From contig NZ_CP181167.1 of assembly GCF_047824785.1 (NCBI RefSeq), forward strand, positions 1,922,001-1,986,000: a stretch of 64,000 bases of DNA. Direction: 5' to 3'. The stretch is from Nitrobacter sp039808345. Its GTDB lineage: Bacteria; Pseudomonadota; Alphaproteobacteria; Rhizobiales; Xanthobacteraceae. This document shows, one piece after another, positions 1-8,727 of this stretch (within the stretch, counting starts at the first letter, position 1; each line of letters opens with the position of its first letter). The notes under the pieces were generated by a model. It was not told the origin of the DNA. It saw only the letters and a program-made list of their open reading frames with translations, and made no database searches. Position numbers and translations under genes: made by a program.

Positions 1-97
1 GCGAAGCGGACACCGCACCGGTTCGCGTGAAGAAGGCGCGTCAAATCAAAATCATGGAGCCCGCTTCTTATTCCATCAGAAGCGGACGGGCTCTGGA
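1..97. repeat. Dispersed mosaic repeat, copy A (partial at window edge)
   Basis: This copy shares the core (gaagcggacacc, ggttcgcgtgaagaa) and the imperfect palindrome around 60-86 (CCGCTTCT...CAGAAGCGG) with copies near 14.6, 25.5, 30.5 and 49.8 kb. It is cut by the window edge. No protein-like reading frame is convincing here. Confidence 0.75.
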
Positions 98-397
98 GAT
101 CAGGATCGGGCTACTCCATCCGCCGGTAGAGGCAGTGGATGTGGTGGGTGATATTGCCCCGGGAGCTTGGGGTTATCAGGAGCACCTTGGGGCATCAGGA
201 GCGCGAAGAGCCGGACCAAAACCGGCTCAAATGGGGATGCGAGGCGTTGAGTCCGAGTCCGCCTCGCGGGCTTGAGGTCCGGTGAAACCTGACCGGACAG
301 GTCGGACCGGGCGGCCGAACCGCGGGCGCTGAAGCTCGCGAAGGGAAACCGCCGCTGCCGCACGAAGCGGTGACGGACAGTTACGGGGCACGAAGCA
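98..397. other. Untranslated leader region upstream of nrdJ
   Basis: There is no convincing gene in these 300 bases. A 7-bp stem hairpin (GAGCCGG / CCGGCTC) lies at 208-228, and a second GC-rich foldable stretch, with ggtccgg and ccggac elements, at about 276-300. Because NrdJ needs cobalamin I looked for a B12 riboswitch. An aagggaa stretch occurs at 340-346, but I see no clear B12 box before the start codon. The function of this leader is unknown. Confidence 0.4.
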
Positions 398-3300
398 ATG
401 CGATTCGAACGGCGCTACACCAGGGACGGCCATTCACCCTATGCCGGGATTGATTTCCGGCTGACGACGAGCGAGATCCGCAACCCGGACGGCTCGGTGG
501 TGTTTCGCCTCGAGAATGTGGAAGTGCCGGAATTCTGGTCGCAGGTCGCTTCCGATGTGCTGGCGCAGAAGTACTTCCGGAAGGCCGGAGTCGCGGTGCG
601 CCTGAAGAAAGTCGAGGAGGAAACGGTCCCTTCGTGGCTGTGGCGCTCGGTCCCCGATACCGAGGCGCTCGCCGCCCTCCCCGAGAACGAACGCATCGTC
701 GGGGAAACCTCGGCGAAGCAGGTGTTCGACCGGCTGGCCGGCTGCTGGACCTATTGGGGCTGGAAAGGCGGCTACTTCACCTCCGAAGACGACGCGCGGG
801 CCTTCAACGAGGAACTGCGCTACATGCTGGCGCGCCAGATGGTGGCGCCGAACTCGCCGCAGTGGTTCAACACCGGCCTGCACTGGGCCTATGGCATCGA
901 TGGCCCCGGCCAGGGCCACTACTACGTCGACTTCAAGACCGGCAAGATGATCAGGTCGAAGTCGTCCTATGAACACCCGCAGCCGCACGCCTGTTTCATC
1001 CAGGGCATCGAGGACGACCTCGTCAATGAAGGCGGCATCATGGATCTGTGGGTGCGCGAGGCGCGCCTGTTCAAATACGGCTCCGGCACCGGCTCCAACT
1101 TCTCGCGGTTGCGCGGCGAAGGCGAACGACTTTCGGGCGGCGGCCGCTCCAGCGGCCTGATGAGTTTCCTCAAGATCGGCGACCGCGCGGCTGGGGCCAT
1201 CAAGAGCGGCGGGACCACGCGCCGCGCCGCCAAGATGGTGGTGGTCGATGCCGATCACCCTGATATCGAGCAGTATATCGACTGGAAGGTGAAGGAGGAG
1301 CAGAAGGTCGCCGCCCTCGTCACCGGCTCCAGGATCAACCAGAAGCACCTCAAGGCGGTGATGCGCGCCTGCGTCAACTGCGAGGGCTCGGGCGACGACT
1401 GCTTCTTGCCGGAAAAGAACCCGGCGCTGCGCCGCGAGATCAAGCTCGCCCGCCGCGCCCAGGTGCCTGACAACTACATCAAGCGTGTCATCCAGTTCGC
1501 CCGGCAGGGCTACAAGGAGATCGACTTCCCAGTCTACGATACCGACTGGGATTCCGAGGCGTATCTCACCGTCTCCGGCCAGAACTCCAACAATTCGGTG
1601 TCGCTGAAAGACGACTTCCTGCGCGCGGTCGAGACCGATGGCGACTGGAATCTGAAGGGACGCACGAACGGGAAGGTGACGAAGACTCTCAAGGCGCGGG
1701 AGCTTTGGGAGAAGATCGGCTACGCCGCCTGGGCCTCGGCCGATCCCGGCCTGCACTTCAACACCACGATGAACGACTGGCACACCTGCAAGGCGTCCGG
1801 CGACATCCGCGCGTCGAATCCGTGCTCGGAATACATGTTCCTCGACGATACCGCCTGCAACCTCGCCTCCGCCAACCTGATCACGTTCTACGACACTGCC
1901 TCGAAGCAGTTCGACGTGGAGGCATACGAACACACCGTTCGTCTCTGGACCGTCGTGCTGGAGATATCGGTGCTGATGGCGCAGTTTCCGTCGAAGGCGA
2001 TCGCCGCGCTTTCCTATGAATTCCGTACGCTCGGTCTCGGCTTCGCCAACATCGGCGGCCTCCTGATGACCATGGGCCTGTCCTATGACTCGCGTGAAGG
2101 ACGCGCGCTGTGCGGCGCGCTGACCGCGATCATGACCGGCATTGCTTACAAGACTTCCGCCGAAATGGCCGGAGAACTCGGCGCGTTTCCCGGCCACAAG
2201 AAAAACGCCGGCCATATGCTGCGCGTGATCCGCAATCATCGCCGCGCCGCGCACGGTCAGGCGCACGGCTATGAGGCGCTCGCGGTCAACCCGGTGCCGC
2301 TGGACCACGCCTCCTGCCCTCAAGCGGACCTGATCGCCCACGCGACCAGGGCGTGGGATGACGCCCTCGCGCTCGGCGAGCAGCACGGCTACCGCAATGC
2401 GCAGGTCACGGTGGTGGCGCCGACCGGCACCATCGGCCTGGTCATGGACTGCGACACCACCGGCATCGAGCCCGACTTCGCGCTGGTGAAGTTCAAGAAG
2501 CTGGCCGGCGGCGGCTATTGGAAGATCATCAATCGCGCGGTGCCGGAGGCGCTGCGCGCGCTCGGCTATCGCGAGAGCGAGATCGCCGAGATCGAGGCCT
2601 ATGCGGTCGGCCACGGCTCGCTGTCCAACGCGCCGGGCATCAACGTCTCCACCCTGAAGGCCAAGGGCTTCACCGACGAGGCCATCGCAAAGGTGGAAAA
2701 GGCGCTGCCGACTGCGTTCGACATCAAGTTCGCTTTCAACAAATGGACGTTCGGCGAGGACTTCATCCGTGACACGCTCGGCGTCGCTCCCGACGCCCTC
2801 GCCTCGCCGGCCTTCGACCTGCTCGCCGCGATCGGCTTCAGCAGGCGCGAATGTGAGGCCGCCAACGTGCACATCTGCGGCGCGATGACGGTGGAAGGCG
2901 CGCCGCACCTCAAGGCCGAGCACTATCCGGTGTTCGACTGCGCCAACCCCTGCGGCAAGATCGGCAAGCGCTATCTCTCGGTCGAAAGCCACATCCGCAT
3001 GATGGCGGCTTCGCAGCCGTTCATCTCGGGCGCGATCTCGAAAACCATCAACATGCCGAACGACGCCACCGTGGAAGACTGCAAGTCGGCCTATCTGCTG
3101 TCGTGGAAGCTCGCGTTGAAGGCCAATGCGCTCTACCGCGACGGATCGAAACTGTCCCAGCCGCTCAACTCGCAGCTCATCGCCGATGATGACAGCGACG
3201 ACGACGCGATCGAGGTGCTGATGGACAAGCCGATGGCCGCGCGCACCGCGCAGGTGGCGGAAAAGGTTGTCGAGAAGCTGGTGGAGCGCATCGTCGTGCT

Positions 3301-4222
3301 GCGCGAGCGCGAGAGGATGCCGGACCGCCGCAAGGGCTATACCCAGAAGGCCGTGGTCGGCGGCCACAAGGTTTACGTCCGCACCGGCGAATATGACGAC
3401 GGCCGCCTGGGCGAAATCTTCATCGACATGCACAAGGAAGGCGCGGCGCTACGCTCCTTCATCAACAACTTCGCCATCGCGGTGTCGCTCGGTCTGCAAT
3501 ACGGCGTGCCGCTGGAGGAATATGTCGACGCCTTCACCTTCACCCGCTTTGAACCCGCAGGGCCGGTGCAGGGCAACGACTCGATCAAGTACGCGACCTC
3601 GATCCTCGACTACGTATTCCGCGAACTCGCCGTCAGCTACATGGGCCGCTACGATCTCGCACATGTCGATCCGTCGGAGACCGGCTTCGATGCGCTCGGC
3701 AAGGGCGTGGCCGAAGGCAAGACGCCGGAAGGCCAGCAGGCCACCCGCTATGTGTCGAAGGGGCTGACCCGCTCGCGCACCGACAACCTCGTCGTCATGC
3801 GCGGAGGTGTACCCTCCCCTGGAGGGGGAGCGTCGGCAAGCCCCGGCGTGCAAGAGCACGCCGCGGCGAGCCGGGGTGGGGTGAATCTCGATGACAGCGT
3901 GCGTTCGTCCGCTCCCTCCGCACTTGGGGGAGCCAACGTCACGGCCCTCTCCTCCTCACGCGCCGGCGATACGCTCGAAGGCGCGGCCGCGCTGAAGCAG
4001 GACACCGGTCACGATCTGTCGCCGACCGAACGGCTTGAACAGCAGCAGAGAAGCAAGGCCGCCGCGCCGTCGGTCACGCCTACCAAGGCCGAGCGCCGCG
4101 CCGAAGCGAAGGCAAAAGGCTACGAGGGTGAGATATGCCCGGAGTGCGCCAACTTCACGCTGGTCCGCAACGGCACCTGCATGAAGTGCGACACGTGTGG
4201 AAGCACGACGGGGTGTAGTTGA
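398..4222 (+). CDS. nrdJ: Vitamin B12-dependent ribonucleotide reductase (class II)
   Basis: This enzyme reduces ribonucleotides to deoxyribonucleotides using adenosylcobalamin to start the radical, so it works with or without oxygen. The protein has 1274 residues. Expected active-site landmarks are present: Cys199 (HACF) and Cys487 (TACNLASAN) as the likely redox pair, and NPCSE around Cys476 as the thiyl-radical site with its Asn and Glu. The C-terminal tail carries a CPEC...CMKCDTC cysteine cluster typical of NrdJ, thought to re-reduce the active site. Residues about 1137-1188 (nt 3805-3960) are low-complexity Gly/Ser/Ala and coincide with a palindromic repeat inserted in frame, between the catalytic body and the tail. 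No nrdAB or nrdR is nearby. The family call is secure. Confidence 0.97.
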   Translation: MRFERRYTRDGHSPYAGIDFRLTTSEIRNPDGSVVFRLENVEVPEFWSQVASDVLAQKYFRKAGVAVRLKKVEEETVPSWLWRSVPDTEALAALPENERIVGETSAKQVFDRLAGCWTYWGWKGGYFTSEDDARAFNEELRYMLARQMVAPNSPQWFNTGLHWAYGIDGPGQGHYYVDFKTGKMIRSKSSYEHPQPHACFIQGIEDDLVNEGGIMDLWVREARLFKYGSGTGSNFSRLRGEGERLSGGGRSSGLMSFLKIGDRAAGAIKSGGTTRRAAKMVVVDADHPDIEQYIDWKVKEEQKVAALVTGSRINQKHLKAVMRACVNCEGSGDDCFLPEKNPALRREIKLARRAQVPDNYIKRVIQFARQGYKEIDFPVYDTDWDSEAYLTVSGQNSNNSVSLKDDFLRAVETDGDWNLKGRTNGKVTKTLKARELWEKIGYAAWASADPGLHFNTTMNDWHTCKASGDIRASNPCSEYMFLDDTACNLASANLITFYDTASKQFDVEAYEHTVRLWTVVLEISVLMAQFPSKAIAALSYEFRTLGLGFANIGGLLMTMGLSYDSREGRALCGALTAIMTGIAYKTSAEMAGELGAFPGHKKNAGHMLRVIRNHRRAAHGQAHGYEALAVNPVPLDHASCPQADLIAHATRAWDDALALGEQHGYRNAQVTVVAPTGTIGLVMDCDTTGIEPDFALVKFKKLAGGGYWKIINRAVPEALRALGYRESEIAEIEAYAVGHGSLSNAPGINVSTLKAKGFTDEAIAKVEKALPTAFDIKFAFNKWTFGEDFIRDTLGVAPDALASPAFDLLAAIGFSRRECEAANVHICGAMTVEGAPHLKAEHYPVFDCANPCGKIGKRYLSVESHIRMMAASQPFISGAISKTINMPNDATVEDCKSAYLLSWKLALKANALYRDGSKLSQPLNSQLIADDDSDDDAIEVLMDKPMAARTAQVAEKVVEKLVERIVVLRERERMPDRRKGYTQKAVVGGHKVYVRTGEYDDGRLGEIFIDMHKEGAALRSFINNFAIAVSLGLQYGVPLEEYVDAFTFTRFEPAGPVQGNDSIKYATSILDYVFRELAVSYMGRYDLAHVDPSETGFDALGKGVAEGKTPEGQQATRYVSKGLTRSRTDNLVVMRGGVPSPGGGASASPGVQEHAAASRGGVNLDDSVRSSAPSALGGANVTALSSSRAGDTLEGAAALKQDTGHDLSPTERLEQQQRSKAAAPSVTPTKAERRAEAKAKGYEGEICPECANFTLVRNGTCMKCDTCGSTTGCS
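3811..3958. repeat. Palindromic repeat inserted in frame within nrdJ
   Basis: The stretch contains the near-palindrome CCCTCCCCTGGAGGGGGAG at 3812-3830, a CCCCGG...CCGGGG pairing (3841 and 3871) and a second ctccctccgcacttgggggag unit near 3912-3932. This is the style of intergenic repeat found in Bradyrhizobiaceae (from memory), yet here it is translated through without a stop. The encoded segment interrupts the linker before the NrdJ cysteine tail. Confidence 0.65.
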
Positions 4223-4372
4223 ACAATCCTCAACTATCGAGATCGAGAGCCGGCGCGGAATCAAAAGCAAGATGCTGCGAGGGCGCGACAACAAGGAATT
4301 AAAGTCTGCGGCGAGAGCACGTCGTAGACTTATTTTTGAGAACAAATATGGTACGTGGTGCTGGAGTTACAT

Positions 4373-4930
4373 ATGACGACTACGGATGGATTTCTAATCG
4401 TTGCAACTATTCTCGGGCCAATATTGGCTGTGCAGGCACAGAAGTGGATCGAACGAGTAACCGAACGAAGGCGTGGGCAGTTGCAGATTTTTTACTGCCT
4501 CATGGCATCTCGCGCGACCCGGCTTTCTAATGAGCATGTTCAAGCGCTTAATCGAATCGAACTTGAGTTTCGAGGAAAGGGATCAAAAGAAAAAGCGGTA
4601 AGAGATTCTTGGAGACTTTACGCCGATAAGCTCAACGAACGATTTGACGATAGCGAAGCCGGCTTAGCTACATGGGCTTCGCCTCGCGATACTCTGTTCA
4701 CCGAGCTCATGTTCAAAATGTCGGATGCGCTTGGATTTGATTTTGATCGAGTTCAACTAATGCGCGGGGCTTACTACCCACGTGGGCATGGTGAGCTTGA
4801 AGAACGACAACGTAAAATCCTAGTACGCTTAGAGCAAATCTTGGAGGGTGAGAGACCGTTACCGATAACTATAGATTCCTCAAGCTCGCTTGAGTTCGCT
4901 AAAATTCAAACCCTCCTTACAGCTCGTTAA
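4373..4930 (+). CDS. AT-rich hypothetical protein (DUF6680-like), probably acquired
   Basis: The protein has 185 residues from the ATG at 4373, preceded by GGAG at 4363-4366; an in-frame GTG at 4355 is the alternative start. Residues about 5-18 form a single N-terminal hydrophobic helix (GFLIVATILGPILAV). The rest is charged and helical (QKWIERVTERRRG...), suggesting a membrane-anchored cytoplasmic domain. It resembles the DUF6680 family from memory; no function is known. Base composition is visibly poorer in GC than neighbouring genes, with AT-rich flanks at 4300-4370 and 4920-5060. It stands alone, convergent with the gene at 5145-5300. Lateral acquisition is an inference from composition. 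Confidence 0.7.
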   Translation: MTTTDGFLIVATILGPILAVQAQKWIERVTERRRGQLQIFYCLMASRATRLSNEHVQALNRIELEFRGKGSKEKAVRDSWRLYADKLNERFDDSEAGLATWASPRDTLFTELMFKMSDALGFDFDRVQLMRGAYYPRGHGELEERQRKILVRLEQILEGERPLPITIDSSSSLEFAKIQTLLTAR

Positions 4931-5144
4931 AGAGTGTTTTCACAGCGTAATCAGCTACCCTCATCTTGCATATGTGGCGCGGTACGCTTTGCAATTGCGC
5001 CTACTTCGCCGTTGCTATGGAAAACTGCACTTTTGTCGAATACATCTGAAGCATGACCGCTCACGTCCCTTCAAAAGACGAACGTTTGCATCGCTAAGCC
5101 GAGTCCCCCCGCAGCGCCGGCAAGCTCATCCCATGCCGAATTCA

Positions 5145-5300
5145 TCAAATGCCGAGGTGTTTGATAACCACCAGTCCGACGAAGAAGGCAACCAGCAGTA
5201 ACGCGCCGACTATCACGTAGACGTTCTTGCGGCGTTTGCTCATATTCGGCGCCCCGTTGTATTCTCGCGTCGAGCTGCGCCATTCCCTGAAATCGTTCAT
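5145..5300 (-). CDS. 51-residue single-span membrane protein
   Basis: A short frame runs from ATG at 5300 to TGA at 5145, with a good ribosome site (GGAGG, 8 nt before the ATG). The product begins MNDFREWRSS, has a basic stretch (SKRRKN) at 20-25 and one strongly hydrophobic helix (VYVIVGALLLVAFFVGLVVI), then ends KHLGI. An internal ATG at 5243 would give a 32-residue version. It lies 50 nt downstream of the ROK kinase gene on the same strand. The stop overlaps the ATG of a 24-codon frame (to 5071) that I do not trust. The function is unknown. Confidence 0.6.
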   Translation of the reverse strand: MNDFREWRSSTREYNGAPNMSKRRKNVYVIVGALLLVAFFVGLVVIKHLGI

Positions 5301-5350
5301 TGTTCAAACCTCCGTCGCCGCCGGCCGTAAGCCTCACGCGCAGGAAGCGC

Positions 5351-6037
5351 TTAACGCACCCTTGCCCGCGCGTCCACACCGGTCTGATCCCATAACCGAA
5401 ACCCGCCCTCGAACGCATCGGCGTTGTCGCCGCGCCGCGATTTCGGCGGCAGCTTTTCCAGATGCCTGACGTTGCCGCCGCCGATCAGCACCTCGTCCGG
5501 TTCGAGCGCGGCCGTAAGGTGCACGACGATGTCGAAGACATGCTTGCGCCATTTCCTGTCGCCGCGGCGTTTCCGCCCGGCCTTCCCGGCGTAATCCTCA
5601 AAGGTCTTTCCCTTCCGGTACGTCAGGTGCGCCAATTCCATCGGCTCCGGCTCGCCGTCGACGATCATCGCGGAGCCGAGCCCGGTGCCGAGCCCGAGAA
5701 ACAGCATCCGCCCGCCGCGATAGCCGCCGAGCGCCTGCATCAGCGCGTCGTTGACGACGCGGGTCGGCTTGCCGAAAGCCTTCTGAAAATCGAAGCCCTT
5801 CCATCCCTCGCCGAGATTGACGGGCTCGCGCAGCGGACGATTGCCGCAGACCGGACCGGGATAGCCGATCGAAATCACGTCGAAGGACCAGTCCTTCGCC
5901 AGGGCCGCGACCTTGCGCACCATCTGCTCCGCCGTGAGGTCAGGTCCGGATTTGAATTTGCGCGGATCGCGGTCCGTATTGGTCATCATCTTGACATTGG
6001 ACCCGCCGACGTCGATCGCGAGGATGGTGCGGTTCAT
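5351..6037 (-). CDS. ppgK: ROK-family kinase, likely polyphosphate glucokinase
   Basis: ROK sugar kinases phosphorylate glucose or related sugars; this branch resembles polyphosphate-dependent glucokinases. From ATG at 6037 the protein has 228 residues. The N-terminal AIDVGGSNVK motif (7-16) binds phosphate, FLGLGTGLGSA matches the second phosphate-binding region, and DEVLIGGGNVRHL matches the C-terminal ROK segment. An upstream ATG at 6061 would add eight residues (MKAARSSR) that are not family-like. The donor, polyphosphate or ATP, cannot be read from the sequence. A ppk-ppx polyphosphate operon lies elsewhere in the window but not adjacent. Confidence 0.82.
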   Translation of the reverse strand: MNRTILAIDVGGSNVKMMTNTDRDPRKFKSGPDLTAEQMVRKVAALAKDWSFDVISIGYPGPVCGNRPLREPVNLGEGWKGFDFQKAFGKPTRVVNDALMQALGGYRGGRMLFLGLGTGLGSAMIVDGEPEPMELAHLTYRKGKTFEDYAGKAGRKRRGDRKWRKHVFDIVVHLTAALEPDEVLIGGGNVRHLEKLPPKSRRGDNADAFEGGFRLWDQTGVDARARVR

Positions 6038-6232
6038 CCGGCTGGAGCGTGCTGCCTTCATGGTCGGTCCTCAAAACATCTGATGCGCGGCCAGCGGCGC
6101 TTCAAAAGCATCGATCTCAAACGGTAGCGCCTCTCGATTGCTCCCGGCGCTTGCAGGCTTTCAAATTCGGGCCTAACTCTGCCTTGTACTGCTTCTCTCA
6201 CTATCATGCTCGCTGTTCCGGAGTGCTTCTTG

Positions 6233-7105
6233 ATGACCGACGCCCCCTATGCGCCGCCCAAAGTCTGGACCTTTGATAAGGAGAATGGCGGCAGATTCGC
6301 TTCGGTCAACCGGCCGACCGCCGGCGCAACTCACGAAAAGGTGCTGCCCGTCGGCAAGCACCCCTTCCAGCTTTATTCGCGGGGAACGCCGAACGGCCAG
6401 AAGGTCACGATCATGTTCGAGGAACTGCTCGCACGCGGCCATGCCGGCGCGGAATATGATGCGTGGCTGATCCAGATCGACGGCGAGCAGTTCGGCTCGG
6501 GGTTTGTCGAGGTCAATCCGAACTCGAAGATACCGGCGCTTGTTGATCGTTCGAGACCCGTGCCGTTTCGCGTGTTCGAATCCGGCGCGATCCTCCTGCA
6601 TCTCGCTGAGAAGTTCCGCGAATTCATCCCGAGGGCGACGGCGGCGCGCGCGGAATGCCTGTCCTGGCTGTTCTGGCAGATGGGGAGCGCGCCCTATCTC
6701 GGCGGGGGATTCGGGCATTTCTACAACTATGCGCCGGAGAAGATCGAATATGCCATCAATCGCTTTGCGATGGAAACGAAGCGGCAAATGGATGTGCTCG
6801 ACCGCCGGCTCAAGGATAATGAATTTCTTGCCGGCGACGAGTACACGATCGCGGACATGGCGGTGTGGCCGTGGTATGGCGGCCTGGCCGAGGGCAGGCT
6901 CTACGGCGACAGCGCAACCTTCCTCGACGTCCAGAGCTACAGGAACGTGCAGCGCTGGACGGCGCAGATTGCCGCGCGGCCCGCGGTGAAGCGCGGCCGC
7001 ATCGTCAACCGCACCTCCGGTGATCCCGCAAGCCAGCTTCACGAGCGCCACGACGCCTCGGATTTCGAGACCCGGACGCAGGACAAGCTGGCGAAGCAGG
7101 GTTGA
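6233..7105 (+). CDS. yghU: YghU-type glutathione S-transferase family protein
   Basis: The 290-residue protein has an N-terminal thioredoxin-like domain (HPFQLYSRGTPNGQKVTIMFEEL, VNPNSKIPAL, FESGAILLHLAEKF) and a C-terminal helical domain ending in RIVNRTSGDP...ERHDASDFET. The overall order matches E. coli YghU, which binds two glutathiones and reduces disulfides and peroxides. I chose ATG 6233 (MTDAPYAPPKVW) because it aligns with the family N-terminus; an in-frame ATG at 6206 would add nine residues. It is followed 47 nt later by the SDR gene on the same strand. Confidence 0.9.
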   Translation: MTDAPYAPPKVWTFDKENGGRFASVNRPTAGATHEKVLPVGKHPFQLYSRGTPNGQKVTIMFEELLARGHAGAEYDAWLIQIDGEQFGSGFVEVNPNSKIPALVDRSRPVPFRVFESGAILLHLAEKFREFIPRATAARAECLSWLFWQMGSAPYLGGGFGHFYNYAPEKIEYAINRFAMETKRQMDVLDRRLKDNEFLAGDEYTIADMAVWPWYGGLAEGRLYGDSATFLDVQSYRNVQRWTAQIAARPAVKRGRIVNRTSGDPASQLHERHDASDFETRTQDKLAKQG

Positions 7106-7152
7106 CACCCTCCCCCCTCATTAGCGGCCATTCCGGGCTGGAGGCTCATGCA

Positions 7153-7833
7153 ATGCAAGGAAAGGTCATCGTTGTCACCGGAGCTTCCGGCGCGCTGGGC
7201 AAGGTGGTCGTGGAAGCCGCCATCACGCGCGGCGCCAGGGTGGCCTGCATCAACCGCGCTGTGGCAAAGGGCGATGCTGCCGCCGACCGGATCGAGTTCG
7301 GCGGCGTCGATCTGGCTGACCCCGCACAGGCCTCGCAAGCCGTCGATGCGGCGGCCGCGCATTTCGGCCGGCTCGACGCTCTCGTCAATATTGCCGGCGC
7401 GTTTGCCTTCGAAACCGTCGCGGACGGCGACCCGAAGACCTGGCAGCGCCTCCACGCCGTCAATCTGACGACCGCGCTGAACGCCTCGCGTGCCGCGATC
7501 CCGCATCTGATTGCGTCCGGCGCCGGACGTATCGTCAACATCGGCGCGATGGGAGCCTTGCAGGCCGGCGCCGGCATGGGCGCCTATGCCGCGTCGAAAG
7601 CGGCCGTGCATCGGCTGACCGAAGCGCTTGCCTCCGAGCTGAAAGGCAAGGTGACCGTCAACGCCGTCCTGCCCTCGACGATCGACACGCCGGCCAATCG
7701 CAGGGATATGCCTAAAGCGGATTTCGCGACCTGGGTGACGGCGGACGAACTGGCGAATGTCATTTTGTTTCTGGCAAGCGATGCGGCGAGCGGCGTGACC
7801 GGAGCGCTGCTTCCCGTGCGCGGACGCGTTTGA
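7153..7833 (+). CDS. SDR-family oxidoreductase with atypical catalytic site
   Basis: A 226-residue classical short-chain dehydrogenase fold. Seen: the nucleotide-binding TGASGALG near the N-terminus, NIAGAF (NAG-type motif) and YAASK with the catalytic Tyr and Lys. The residue 13 before that Tyr, normally Ser, is Ala in the stretch IGAMGALQAG, so either the active site is modified or the assignment of the Ser position differs. The start is ATG 7153 behind GGAGG (7140-7144); TTG 7102 is an upstream alternative. The substrate is unknown. It is probably co-transcribed with yghU. Confidence 0.85.
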   Translation: MQGKVIVVTGASGALGKVVVEAAITRGARVACINRAVAKGDAAADRIEFGGVDLADPAQASQAVDAAAAHFGRLDALVNIAGAFAFETVADGDPKTWQRLHAVNLTTALNASRAAIPHLIASGAGRIVNIGAMGALQAGAGMGAYAASKAAVHRLTEALASELKGKVTVNAVLPSTIDTPANRRDMPKADFATWVTADELANVILFLASDAASGVTGALLPVRGRV

Positions 7834-8148
7834 ATCGCGATTTGTATCGTTATAAATAATTGAATATAACAGTCTCCTTTCCCGGGATTCGCTTCTGGTG
7901 AGGCTGGAAGCGAATCCTGCTGTTTGACGAGTCGTCTTCACGTGGGCCAATAAATTCCCTCTGCGGGGAAAGCCCGAGGACGTTCTTGCCTGGAAACGTT
8001 TTAGAACCCGATTTTAGACCCTTGTGTTTCTATCGTAACGTGTAATTATGCCGCTGTTGCTATCTCGGGTAGCGGCCAGAAGTTCCCACCCCTCACTCAG
8101 ATTCACGGTTACCTTTCCTTCGTCATTTCAGCGGGGATCAGGGTCGAA
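7834..8148. other. Intergenic region with a 10-bp stem-loop
   Basis: There is no gene in these 315 bases. A perfect 10-bp stem (GATTCGCTTC / GAAGCGAATC) with an 11-nt loop lies at 7886-7916, placed to act as a terminator for the SDR gene, although no U-run follows. The remainder presumably carries the fabA promoter; I could not identify a confident -35/-10 pair. Confidence 0.5.
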
Positions 8149-8691
8149 ATGCCTAACCTTCGCAGTAGCTATGACTACGAGGACTTGCTGGCTTGCGGCC
8201 GTGGCGAGATGTTCGGCCCCGATGAACCCAAACTTCCTTTGCCGCCGATGCTGATGTTCGACCGCATCACGGAGATCACGGAAGGCGGCGGGAAATATGG
8301 ACGCGGTCTGGTGCGCACCGAGCTCGACATCAAACCGAACCTCTGGTTCTTCCAATGCCACTTTCAGAACGACCCGGTGATGCCCGGTTGTCTTGGTCTC
8401 GACGGGCTTTGGCAGATGGTGGGATTCTATCTGGTCTGGCTTGGCCGCGACCGGAATGTGCGGGCGCGCGCTCTCGGTCTTGGGGATTTGAAGTTTACAG
8501 GTCAGATCCTGCCGCACGCTCGCAAGATATCCTACACGGTCGATATCAAACGGGTGATGCGTTCGAAGCTGGTGATGGCGATTGCCGACGGTACGGTCAG
8601 CGTTGACGGCGATACGATCTATCATGCCAGGGATCTTCGGCTCGGCCTGTTCAAGAAGCTTCCCGGATCGCCGATTGAACCGGCAAGCTGA
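8149..8691 (+). CDS. fabA: 3-hydroxydecanoyl-ACP dehydratase/isomerase
   Basis: FabA dehydrates 3-hydroxyacyl-ACP and isomerises the C10 intermediate, opening anaerobic unsaturated fatty-acid synthesis in the cytosol. The protein has 180 residues. The hot-dog helix motif CHFQNDPVMPGCLGLD supplies catalytic His71 and Asp85, matching E. coli His70/Asp84. In related alphaproteobacteria fabA is usually followed by fabB and fabI. Here the next gene is a DUF2161 remnant, so the operon partner is missing locally. The start at 8149 gives a normal length. Confidence 0.95.
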   Translation: MPNLRSSYDYEDLLACGRGEMFGPDEPKLPLPPMLMFDRITEITEGGGKYGRGLVRTELDIKPNLWFFQCHFQNDPVMPGCLGLDGLWQMVGFYLVWLGRDRNVRARALGLGDLKFTGQILPHARKISYTVDIKRVMRSKLVMAIADGTVSVDGDTIYHARDLRLGLFKKLPGSPIEPAS

Positions 8692-8727
8692 TAAGCTCCG
8701 GCTATTGAGTCGGCTTGAGCGTGCATC

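Noticed and set aside
98..397. Possible cobalamin riboswitch upstream of B12-dependent nrdJ
   Set aside because: An aagggaa stretch and stems exist, but I could not find a B12 box or the conserved core order, so it is recorded only as an unexplained leader.
434..3433. A 999-codon open frame antisense to nrdJ
   Set aside because: It is a shadow of a high-GC gene: no family motifs and exactly opposite the conserved NrdJ motifs.
5071..5147. 24-codon frame overlapping the stop of the 51-residue membrane gene
   Set aside because: A TGATG overlap is suggestive, but the product is too short and featureless to call.
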